Source: Plazaster borealis
Lineage: Eukaryota; Echinodermata; Asteroidea; Forcipulatida; Labidiasteridae
Length of the DNA stretch: 64,000 nucleotides
NCBI GenBank assembly: GCA_021014325.1
Contig: CM037457.1
Coordinates: 8,228,721-8,292,720, forward strand
Reading direction: 5' to 3'
Position numbers and translations under genes: made by a program. Numbering within the stretch: position 1 is the stretch's first letter; every line of letters begins with the position of its first letter. Positions 13,501 to 25,500 of the stretch are shown piece by piece. The notes beneath the pieces are model-generated. The model did no database searches, was not told the origin of the DNA, and worked only from the letters and a program-made list of their open reading frames with translations.

Positions 13501-16500
13501 GTGGTTAATGGTGGTATCTAAAGCCTTCCTATGAACGATGTTACTCCAGACTGGTGTAGCATATTCAGCAAGAGCAAGAGCTGATGTATGTCGAGTTGTG
13601 AACCTTGCACTCCATCTTGTTCAAGCTAGCTTCTGGATGAGGTTAACATGGGAGTGTGTCTTCGCAGATACTTCTTGGCATGGTGGGAGAAGATGAGGCT
13701 GCGGTTGAGGGTAACCCCAAGGTACACTGGAGTGGCGTCACACTTCATCCTTTCGCCAGATTGATATTGAGCTCTGTTTTGGCAAGATAGTTAGCTAGTA
13801 ACCGTCCTAGGAACCAACCTGGGAGACTAGTTCCCTGCCCAACAGGAGATGAAACCCTAACAGAGGACACCTCAGCCTGGCTAGATCGTATTTCTTCATG
13901 CCTTTCGATCTTGGATAAAGTTTGAGTCCATACACCTAAAGTCTACTTGGATTTCGTCCATCCAGAGCTTTCATGGCTGACCTTGAGGGTGAATGCCCTC
14001 AGCCTGTATTTCAAGCACCTTCTTTGGCCACTTTTCATGATTCATGCGTTGGATGTGCCCATACCAACACAGTATACCTGACTACTTCCTCAACACCAAG
14101 ACAACCTTGGCGTGCTCTTAGTCCATCCAGTGGCACTCTTATCAGAAATCTTGGGTGAGCACATCCAATGCACAATAGTGTTGTCATTTGGAGTCAGACA
14201 AGAGATATTCTCATCAATTACGAGCCAGGTTTAATGGCATAGAGGAGGACACTACAGACACTTGAGTTGAAAACATGTCCCCTGCTGCATAGGGAGATGC
14301 CTCGATTAATTAAATTGGGTAGCAGTTCTTCGAACTGCCTCCAGGCAGCTTGTACTCTCACTGTTATTGCATCATTACAGCCAACAGCCCGGCCAGCCAC
14401 GTTTCCAAGATAGCAAAAAACATGAAAAAGAGAGCACGAACTCCATGACGTGATCAAGTACAAACTCACACACAAAATAAAGAGTAGAAACACCATTCTT
14501 AATTGTTACTTGAGAATGGAACAGGACAAAGAAGAGAAACCTAGGAGAATATGATCCACCAGGGATCACAGCAGACAATCTTCTGGTTATTTAAGCATTG
14601 GTGGTTTTGGACTACATGTATGTCTCATCATTCTGTCAAGTTTAACAGGCAGCCGAGTTTTACCACACAAAAGACAAACAAATAAATAAATACCTAATAA
14701 TAATAATAATTAATAAAACAACAACTTGTGTGATTGAAGAAGTAACAGATGGTTTTTTTACTCCTATGATAAGAGGGAATATTAAATAGCACAACTAAAC
14801 AACCACTACATGTACACCAAACAATTTCATGGATCCCACAGTAGTCATTACAGCTTTGTGCTAACTGAATTTTCAAACTAATCAATAATAATAAAAATCA
14901 CATAATTACCTGACACAGGAATACTCTTCGCAGTAACCCTCCAAATTAAAAAAACCGTGTACAATAAAAACAAATATTGCATCATGCCCACATGAGCTGT
15001 CTGTTTGAACATGCTTAATGCATACATTATTCTACATGTAGGTTTATTCCTAAAACATGCCGACTTTGCTGGTCAGTTTTGGGAATGCTAAGGGTCATAA
15101 TACAATTGTTGTGGAGAAAAGTGAAATGACCACAATACTGCCCCCACCCTCTACTTGTCTCTTTAATTCTATTAATGTAATGTAATAACGCCACAGATTG
15201 TAAATAGGTTAAAAGAAAGCTGGCAGTCTCAGCAGAGTTGGATGTGTGTGACTGAGTTACACTTACCCATCAGATGTCCAACGATAAGCTTTCGAATCTG
15301 GTTGATGAGACTGAGAATAAACATCTACACGATCTCCAACCATGAAAGCAGAATAAAAACCAACCCCAAACTGACCAACAATGCTACTACTTGTTGACTC
15401 AAGACCATTCTGATCTGTTTGCAATTCTTCAAGAAAGGCCTATGGAAGGAAAATCACAATTACTACAAATTAGAACAAGTTAGCTTAAAACATGTCTTAC
15501 ATGACAGTGTCATAACTGCTTATTGGGTTATCAGTACTTGTTTGGGCTTTATGTTCAAACAAACCCTGAATCTAAGGTGAAACTGACAGTTTTTTCCCAT
15601 CTGGTAGTGAGTAAAACTTACCTTTTTATTTATAAAATAAACTTTTTGAATTGGATAAGCCTTTGCCCTTTACAATTAGACACAGTGTGTTTTGAATTAA
15701 AATACAATCATTGGCTTAGTTCTACAAAGTAGCTGGTCTGCTCTTAACTTAATACTCATTCTTTGCCGTTTTCATATATCTCGCATGAAGATGAATGACC
15801 GAAAACCCTCGTTTATTCTTATTAAAAAAGAAATCAATTGTTATTTCGTAATGGAAAAAATGATCTTTGTTAAGAATAACAACTTAGATAAGTTCAATAC
15901 CAAATGGGAGCCTTTTTTATTGCTATGTGGGCCTACAAACTAATGCCATTCATAAAATTCTGTGTTTTTGCCATTTGCTGTTTTTCCTTAAATATTGTTT
16001 TAAAAGTAGTTGGTTCTACAATAGTTTGTGTAGTTTTGTATATAAATGAAGATTGAATAAAATTCCTCCTCCAGGGGGGGAAAAAGAAAAAAAAAGAAAA
16101 GAAAAAAGTTCTACAAAGTACTTAATACAATTTTTGTGTATGAATTTCCCACAACTTGATTCTGCATATGGAATATGTCATGCAAATCACACATGTGCAC
16201 TAACACTACTGGTTGGCAAAGTGAGGGAACATCACACCTTTTTGTATGAGGCTGAGGGTGGCATGACGCATAAGCGGTTGTGTGTATGCCTAGTGCATAG
16301 CTCTATGATGTAAGCCAACCAATAGTGTCTGTACGCATGAGTGAATGTACTTCATACAAAACTGTAAGTTAGCGCCCATGTGGCATGTGACAGCCATGAC
16401 TAAAAGTGCTCTCCATTGATGCAATGTTTTGAATACTGACGGTGACTTGAGCCACATGAATTTTACATCTGAAGAATTGTCTCCACTTAAAGATCACCCT

Positions 16501-19500
16501 GGGACCAACATCATTGAATTCTAATAACTCATTTATGTGTTATTATCAAATTCGACTTATGGAATACTGCTTGTCTGATACTACGTGGAAAGATGACATG
16601 GGCACACAAGCTTGTAAGGTGATCTTAGCTTTCATTCTGCTCACTAGAGCTTCAGAACACTTGCTTGACAATCATCTACTCCATACTCATCAATCTGCCT
16701 ACAGTAAGAATCATAGTGTGGAAACTGTACTTGTCAATCTAACTGACCACATCTTGCAGGAGATGGACAAAGGCAACATAACTGCTCTGATTCTTTTGGA
16801 TGTATCATCCGCTTTTGATACCATCAAACACTCCATTTTGATTGATTGCCTTCAGTCATTCAGTATGACATTGCTCGCACTTAAATGGTTTGCATCATAT
16901 CTGGGTAATCGCTCTCAATGTATCCATTGATGGCACAAGGTTACAATCCACGCCTCATTCTCGTTCAACCACTTGGCCAACTCATTCAGCATCACAACGT
17001 GGGCTATCACTCATACGCTGATGACATTCAATTATATCTCTCCTACCACCCAACCAAAGATGACCTAGTTACCACCATTACACACTTAGAGAACTGCATC
17101 ACTGATATTCAGCTGTGGATGGCACAGAAAAATCTCAAATTAAATTATTAGACATCTGAATTCATACTCCTTGGATCTAAAGGAAAACTGAGTAGAATAT
17201 CCACACGTCCAATCACAATCGGGGGGTCACAAATTGAACAATTCCGGAAATGTTGTGATCTTGGTGTCGTCATAGACTCAAATTTGAACCTCAATCAGCA
17301 GATATCTACAATATCAAGATCTATCAGATATCAGCTTCGTAACTTGTCTCATATTCGCAAATCCCTGACCCTGAAAGCTGCGGAAATACTAGTCTTGGCC
17401 CAAGACGTCAGTGATCGATAGCGGATAGTGTACTGCGCTTGGTTACAACTCGTTATAGCGCGCCCTCTTGTGGCTTGAATTACCCAACTTGACTGGCTCT
17501 CACTAACGTCTTGGGAATCTCGTAGCGCTGGCTTAACTTTTTCATTGTTTTCTCCCTAGCCTTTCCTAGGGAACAAATCAGCGCGCAATCGTAGTAATAA
17601 ATTTAAATAATTTATTATACGACCCAGGGTCATGTTTTGCAGCTTGCAATGTTAACATGGAGGCTGCTGTCAGTGTGTGTGCGTGAAGGAAAGTGTCAGT
17701 GTCACTGTCACTGTGCAAGTAGAAGTACGATTCACGTTAGAAAAGAAATAAGCTTGTGACATGCTTAAGATGGGAAAGTAAAATCCGAAACAATCATAAG
17801 CTATAGATCTGCTGTAGACTAGATCATAGATGGCAATTAACGACTAGTCAGCTAGTGCCTCTGACGCTCTGTGTTTTTATGTGATGAATAACTTTGTCAG
17901 TTCGTGGCCGAATCGCTTGCTATAGTCTATTACTAGTTATCGTGCTCTTAAAAATTGTTGGTCTTGATAGTTGAATCAAGCTGAACGACTTAGATTCAGT
18001 CAGGATGCCTGAGGCATGAAAAATACTCGTTTTATCATGTTTATTACCACTCCACCAGTTTACTTTGTTCATCAGTCCTGCATTCCTGAAGCCCTATATT
18101 AATAATAACAAGTTCTTATATAGCGCATTTTACAATAAACGTCTCAATGCGCTTTACATTAGTGCCCTGGTCATTGGGCCAATAACATTCCTTTAACCTT
18201 TCTCAGCTCCCTGGGGAGTATTCAACCCTGGGCAACCATGGCGCTTTGAAGGCTTTTTCAAACACAATATCAACCTCTACCCTCGCAGGTACCGTAATTT
18301 TTGGATTATAAACCGCGGTTTATATGTTGATTTTGACCTTTTTTAGAACTCCTGCGGTTTATGCGCCGGGCGGCTTATATGCCGACATATTAATATTGTA
18401 GAAAGAAAAAAAACACTCGTACATTTGTTTAAGAGAGATGGTTTGTAAAATATTCTAAAAACAAATACAAAACAGACAGGAAAAATCATACACCGCTAAA
18501 CCAAACTCACTCTGAAAAATTCTTTTAAAAAACCATTTTATGCACCACCAACCTTGTCCCCCTTACAAGGCCTTGCCTCGTTTTTATTCCTAGATGAATG
18601 GGTCACAAAAAGTCCCATTTCTACTCCATAGTTTTTTAAGGAAATCTACCTGTTCAACAAGACCGTTTTTGTCCATATTTATGAACACTTTGAACATCAA
18701 AATGATGTTAGTCCAGCGGCTTTTGAAAATAATTGTCATCCTCGGACCCATCATATAATCCGTAATGTCTCACAATAATGTGGGGTCGATCACAAGGCAC
18801 GATCATGAGTACGAGGTACGAGATAGCTGCAAAAGAAATAGGCCTATAGTCGGGTTGCCCTTCTACACAGAGAAAAATCACACGCTATATGTCATTGCAA
18901 AATGGCTTACTTCTGGGTACCGGCTGCCATAGTAAATGCGTGTACAGACATCGTTCTGAATAATAAACGCACGCCGGAGATGGGTGCATGCTTTTTAGAG
19001 CAGACTTTGATACGACACAGCATTCAAGCGGCCCATGTAAGCAATAATCGCAGGTTTTGGAGAAGAAAATTGTTTTGATTGTTTTAACGGAAATAAATAC
19101 ACCTGTTAATTAGGAGTTTACAATGAGTTTTTTCTTTATTTTTCTCTTATTTCAATGAAAATTTTAATAATTATAATATATAAATTTATGCCGGTCAGAG
19201 TTTGTTAACTTTTATTCGATCCCCGGTCATTTAAAGCTAGGGCCGGTCAGGACCGACCGGCACCGACCGTGGTAACTACAACGTTGTCACAATAATGATA
19301 CCAATAAAAAAGAAATATGCCCACTTGCTGTAGACCATCCTAATAGACCATGACAAAAACGATCAATGGTGTTAACTTTAATACATTTTGACTTTAATGC
19401 AACGCAACTTGCACTTTGTGGCGTCGTACAATGACTGATGTGCCGCCCGCCAGTCACTGCACATCACCACAAAGGACCGCAAATACGCACAGCCTCTCTC

Positions 19501-22500
19501 CTGTGTGCGCTCGTGACTGCGGTTTATATGCCGGGCGGCTTATACGCTGACACCTAAATCTTACTTTTTATTTTTTGGGGCATTGCGGTTTATGTGCCGG
19601 GCGGCTTATAATCCGAAAATTACGGTACCCATTTATACCCCTGGGTGAAGAAAAGCAATTATAGTTAAGTGTCTTGCTCAAGGACACAAGTGCCATGACT
19701 GGGATTCGAACCCACAACCTGATGACTAACCACCAGAACTTGAATTTGATGCTCTTAACCGCTCGGCCACGACACCCTACGCCATGACAGCCCTATTGCA
19801 ACAGTGTGGGAATTTATAATTACACAAAGTGGTGAGTTAAAAGAGAATTTTTTTTATTGATTGAATCGGTATGAAGAAAACTGACCTAATATTCACTTGT
19901 TTTTGTAGACTGTGCTCTTAAACACTCCTTGACTTCCCTGAGGTTCGATTTGTCTGAGTTGAGTCAACAACGCTTTAAGATAATGCACAGATGCATATCC
20001 CTTGATTTGACACTGGCTCATCATTGGCTGACATTTTTTTAATTTCTAACTGACATCTTTCTTCTGTGTACATGCACTGTTGAAACACTTGTTTGCAATC
20101 GGTATATAGTTGTGTTGATTGATGATCATAATCCTCGGCGGTCGAGGATTACGAATTATGATCATAAAAACAAATGTACATGATTTCAAGCGTATGCAGA
20201 ACAAGTTTAGCACAAAAGTGCTTGAAGAGACCCATTTATTGTACATTGGTAAAATATTAATAGTTTCCGTGAACTTCTCTCTATAAATACACTGAGATAA
20301 TATTTATGAGCTAATTGTATTTATTTCATAATTCTTCTTCCAGGGGCCAATTACCAGGATAGACGTCAGCTTTTAGAAGTATGACCATGCAGCTTGGAGA
20401 ACTTAGTAGTTTACTTTAAGCCTAAATTGAACTATCAATCATTGTCGCCATGATAGTGACATCAAGTCTTGCCACATGAATGGCAGTCGTGCTCTGCAAT
20501 TGAGGAATGCAGTTCTTTATCCAAGAGGGACCGGTCTGTGACAAAATCAAGCATTTATATAATTGTGGAAGAAATCTTTGGCTGATGGAACGCATCATTA
20601 TTTACTGTCAGTCAAGAAAGACGTGTGTACAACTGTACTCTGCTTTTTGCTGCAAAGTTCCAGCAATGCATCACAATTTATTGTCAACATGTATCATACC
20701 ATTACAGAGAGTGATGTTGTGATGTTCAAGATGAGTTTCTACATAGCTTTTCTGACACTGAGGGAGCTGTGCACATACTCTTCGAACCATTGCTTTTGGA
20801 CTGGGGGTTGATGTATAGGGGCCCACAACTTTGACATTTTTTGAACACCGAGTGAATTTGATGATTATTGGGCGTGATGAGTGATGAGCAACAGAGTCTA
20901 TCAAATGCCATAAACTATCCTAGACACAGAAAAACTCCACTTTAGAAACAGATGAAAAACTTCAATGACACCCTTTATTGTAGAAGAGCTGATGATACAT
21001 GGAGTGTTCCCTTAAGCGGGCTGATCACATAAGTATAAGAAATTGTGCCACATAACCGTGCATTTTAACTGCTGACGTGGTGTATTTCTTTTCAAACTTT
21101 ATCATTTTCATAATCACAATTCTGTGAAAGATTTGTGTTTGGCGATAAAGAAATAAAAGAACGTGATTATTGAGAACTTTTTGTTGTAAAGGCCGAAATT
21201 AGTTTCCCGTTTTGGGGATAATAAAGTGAATTTGAAGTTGAATTTGAATTTAATGTTAGAGTGATTGAAGCATCTCAAAATTGATCTGTTTTTTTTAAAA
21301 ACTTTGGTCAACAGACCAGTAACTTAGTTAAGTCATGGGGATAGAAATAAGTTCATCACCACGAGTCAGTCAGTCAAAATTCAAGAAGGCATGCTATTCA
21401 CATCAACCGTTTTAAACAAAAGCTTCCCTTAGTCATTCTTCTTAGTGTGATGCATACAATATGTATTGACCAATGTAAGTTTTGTAGTTCAGTTCAGCAC
21501 AAGTATTTCAACAAATGTTTTGTTTTCGTCAGCCATTATTACATTTTTAGTTGTCAGCCTTTTAAAAAAAATTATTTGTCAATGTATTTTCCTAAGTGAC
21601 TTTCGGTTCAAACATACTTAAGGTTGCAACTGAAATGAGTGCTGCAATCCGATCCTCAGTCCTCATTTTCAGAGCATCTGCAATATTTTCCTAATTGCAT
21701 TCATAACAAAACAGGTTGAAGCTATAAGGCTGGTATTCAAAACCAAACTTGCATCATAATGATGCATTCCAGCAGAAAGAGGCATATAAATGTATGTTGT
21801 TGGAGACATACATAGCACATGATGTTTGTTGGCTCTTTAGGCAAAATTTCAAGAATAGAAATGTACTGCCGCTCATATGTACAGAAATATATTTACTTAT
21901 AAGTTGTATGGATACATGTGTGTACTTCGATCATCCATTCATTTGGACTGTGTGTTATGAATTTGTAAAATTACTAGCCCTAAAGTTTGACAGCAGTGCA
22001 TTCTTCCAATTCAAATACAAAGTCAGTACGTGAACGATAATGGTACGGTGATTTAACGGTGGTTGCTAATAATAATAAATAGTCTAGCAGCATAGGGAAT
22101 TCTCTATGATAGCAGGTAGTCCCGTGCCTTTAATAAACTGAAATCACAAATGTAACAAGATGCCAGACGTACAATGACATTATGTTTTACGATATGCTTC
22201 AGAATAGCGGCAATTGGTTGTCTGGGAAAAAATAATAGCCGTAGAAGTTAAATCCCTGCGTAGAGCAAACTATGTACTAGACACTATTGTGGGTCGGTCG
22301 GCGTTCACTCAACGTACTGTACGTCCGTGCGTGCAGGGAGCTGCCATGTTGTTCACGTATTTGAATAATGCATTACACAACCTTGACAACGGTCTTATTT
22401 ACATAAAACGGCGACGCCCACAATTCAACTTGCGCTACGAGATTCCCAAGACGTTAGTGAGAGCCAGTCAAGTTGGGTAATTCAAGCCACAAGAGGGCGC

Positions 22501-25500
22501 GCTATAGCAAGTTGTAACCGAGCGCAGTACACTATCCGCTATCGATCACTGACGTCTTGGGCCAAGACTACGGAAATACTGGCTCACACACTCATCTCTT
22601 ACATTTGGATTTCTCCAACGCTCTCCTTATCAACCTTCCTGACAACCAAATAAATCGCCTCCAACGACTGCAAAACTCAGCTGCCAGACTGGTCATACTT
22701 ACTAGACGCATGTCACACATCTCTCCAATCTTACAAGCTCTTCATTGGCTCCCGGTTCATGAACGCATCCATTTCAAGGTTCTACTCCTCATCTATCATT
22801 CAATACATGGCACATCTCCTAGATACATCCAGGATTCAATTCAGACCGTTCTTTTTCACACTGCCGGACCATCACTTTGGAATGCTCTTCCACTAAACCT
22901 CAGACTAGTAGACACTCTCTCTCAACTAACTTGAAAACTCACTTGTTCAGTCTTAGCTTTAAGTACCATCATTAGCAGAGTTCTTTTTCTATGCGCCAGG
23001 AGTGTCTTTCTGACAGATATGGCAACACTACAATGTCCATTATTATTATTATTATATGTAATAAGCATATTTTATGGGAAGGGCTAAATGAGTTTATTGT
23101 ATTCCTTAAAGTATTTGTTTTCCAATATGAATTTTGTCAGGAAAACATTTATGTTGTGATGTTTGATTTTTGTCTGATTTAAAGGCACTGTTTGGTAATT
23201 GTCAAAGACCAGTGTTCTCACTTGGTGTATCCCAACATATGCATAAAATAACAAGCCTGTAAAAATTTGGGCTAAATTGGTCATCGAAGTTGCAAGAAAA
23301 TGTTGAAAGAAAAAACACCCTTGTTGTACGAATTTGTGTGCTTTCAGATAGGAATAAAAGGCTTCTTGCAAGAAGTCTTTTATTATTTTAGTGAGAAATT
23401 ACCTCTTTCTCAAAAACGACGTTACTTCAGAGGGAGTGGTTTCTCACAATGTTTTATACTATCAACAGCTCTCCATTGCTCGTTACCAAGTCAGTTTTTA
23501 TGTTAATATATATTTTGAGTAAATACCGTAACGTGTACAGTGCCTTTCCAGCTATGTTTGGTTTTATTACAAAAACATGAAATTGCACGAATAAGGACTT
23601 AATAACACTGACCCTAAGGAAAATAACCTTCCATGAAGGTTGATTCAAACCCTTTTAATCATTTGATATGAACACAATGCAATTACTCCATGCTGTAAAA
23701 GATGAAGTACATGTACCTTGGATCCCGATCTAGCAATAGTTCCAAGATTGTTGATCATTTCTTGTTGAGTCATTCCTAGACCAGTGTCCTGCAGAGAGAA
23801 ACAACATTCCAGATTAAGATCCAGGGAGGGTAACAACAATGATACACGATATATAACATTATTAAATAATAAGTGGAAATGTTTACATGATAAAAGCATA
23901 TGGACACAATTAATAAATACTCATTATGTTTTTAACCACTTCACGTCAGATGACTTATATACGACACAAATATTTCTGGACGGGCCTATGGCAGACTTTT
24001 TTTTACGCTCGAAACAACTTTGGAGGGCCCTCAATATTTTGCAGTCAGTTTGGGTGGCTGATGCTATTCACCGGGACATTCCAATGTGTTGTGTGCAGAG
24101 GCATGCACCTGCTGTGATTCATTTCACCCGTACAAAGCTGAACAGAAAGGGCCTTGTCAAAAATGTATAACATTGACTATTCTGAATGGCCCCTAAAACA
24201 ATAATTATATGAATTATTTGTAAATTGATAGCTCCCCCCTACACAGTTCATTTGAAACAAAGTTAATGAGAATTGTCAAGACAAATAGTAGGCCTACATC
24301 CCATTTTCAAAATTACATACCATGGGTAGAAAGTGAGAATTGATCATATAGGGCTTTGCATACAACTACATGTTCATATGGACATTGTGCAGTGCACCAT
24401 CGATACCGTTCGGTAACATTTTATGTGCGGTCATAATGCAGTTAATGTATGGTGGTGCGGCTTATATTTTGACACCTTGATCTTGATTTGCCGATTTTTG
24501 TGTACTGCGGCTTATACACCGGGCATCTTATATGCTGAAGTGTACAGTACAGGTACAATTGTGCATTTGCATCAACCAATCATATTCATGAAATACATTC
24601 CGGTGATCCATGTTGAACTTAATACATACGTTTTCTGCTCCTCTTGTTGACCACAATCATTAATTGCAAGATTTAATGCAGTACAGAATATATCTAAAAA
24701 CAACATAGACAAAAGCATAGAAACTACAGAGAGCCTACATGTACATCTACATGTAAGGATGAGGTGGACCATGTGTGCACAGACAGACAAGCCCAAGGAA
24801 GGGTTGATGCAAGTCTAGCTCGCTCTGCTGGTTACTCGCAGTCACAGATAACTACATGTATGTTGTTACAGACAAAATTCACTCTATAGCCTAATGTACT
24901 CACTTGAATAGTGAAGGTTCCAGCTTCTTGATTGGTTGCTATGTGAATCTCTAAAGGCAAACCTTGGCTGACCCCTGACCCAGAAGTCAACGATGTGTAA
25001 CGCAACTTTTCCAGAGCATCACTTGCATTGGAAATGAGTTCCCTGATGAAAACCTAAAGAATGTCATTAAGAATTAGTAATTTATTACATGAATGAAGAG
25101 ATTAACGGCTATAGATACATTAAGTACAACAACTTGTTTTGACTGATGTTTTGATATCAAGGTACATGTATATCAGGTCATGGTTTTCAGCACAATACAA
25201 GGAAATGCTCGCCATATGCTACTTTTCTCATCTTAACAGTACTTTTCTCAAAGACTTCTGTTCTTTTTATAAAGCCATGTGTCATTTCAAGTACATATAC
25301 AGTGTTAATGCTATGTGTATCAATACAGTGAACAAGTTATAATTCTATCCTCATTATCGTTCACTGTATACATGTAGTAAACGTAGATGGTCTGTACCTT
25401 GTGTACCTGCCTAATATGTACAAGGTACAGACCATGTAGGTGTACATGTAGTAAAGACTGTCATTGTCAGCAAACATGTAGCTATAGTCTAGTTAAGTTA

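Larger units (their letters stand above)
17391..22570. mobile_element. 5.2-kb MULE-like element with 138-bp inverted repeats and 10-bp target duplication
   Basis: Ends start AGTCTTGGCCCAAGACGT. The left inverted repeat is 17391-17528 and the right is 22432-22569; the two are near identical. CGGAAATACT flanks both sides (17381-17390 and 22571-22580), a 10-bp target duplication. Long inverted repeats and a 9-11-bp duplication fit Mutator-like elements. No transposase was recognised inside; it contains a SINE and a TA-flanked element, so it is probably non-autonomous. Both inverted repeats include a CTCF-like word CCACAAGAGGGCGC (17460-17473 and 22487-22500). Confidence 0.88.
16514..23056 (+). 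mobile_element. L2-like LINE remnant split by a later insertion
   Basis: Decayed non-LTR retrotransposon in TRAP1 intron 5, antisense to the gene. Left part (16514-17390): RT segments [29 protein letters not shown], then [10 protein letters not shown] after a frame change, then [14 protein letters not shown] after a stop. Right part (22571-23056): [27 protein letters not shown] and [14 protein letters not shown], typical of the L2 C-terminus. It ends in an ATT microsatellite tail. Removing the 5.2-kb insertion rejoins the sequence in register. Stops and frameshifts make it inactive. Confidence 0.85.

Noticed and set aside
16053..16313. 86-codon frame before the LINE remnant
   Set aside because: Begins in a purine-rich low-complexity run and shows no reverse-transcriptase or other motif.
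23784..24170. 128-codon plus-strand frame overlapping TRAP1 exon 5
   Set aside because: Antisense to a real exon for its first bases, no recognisable domain, no splice context.
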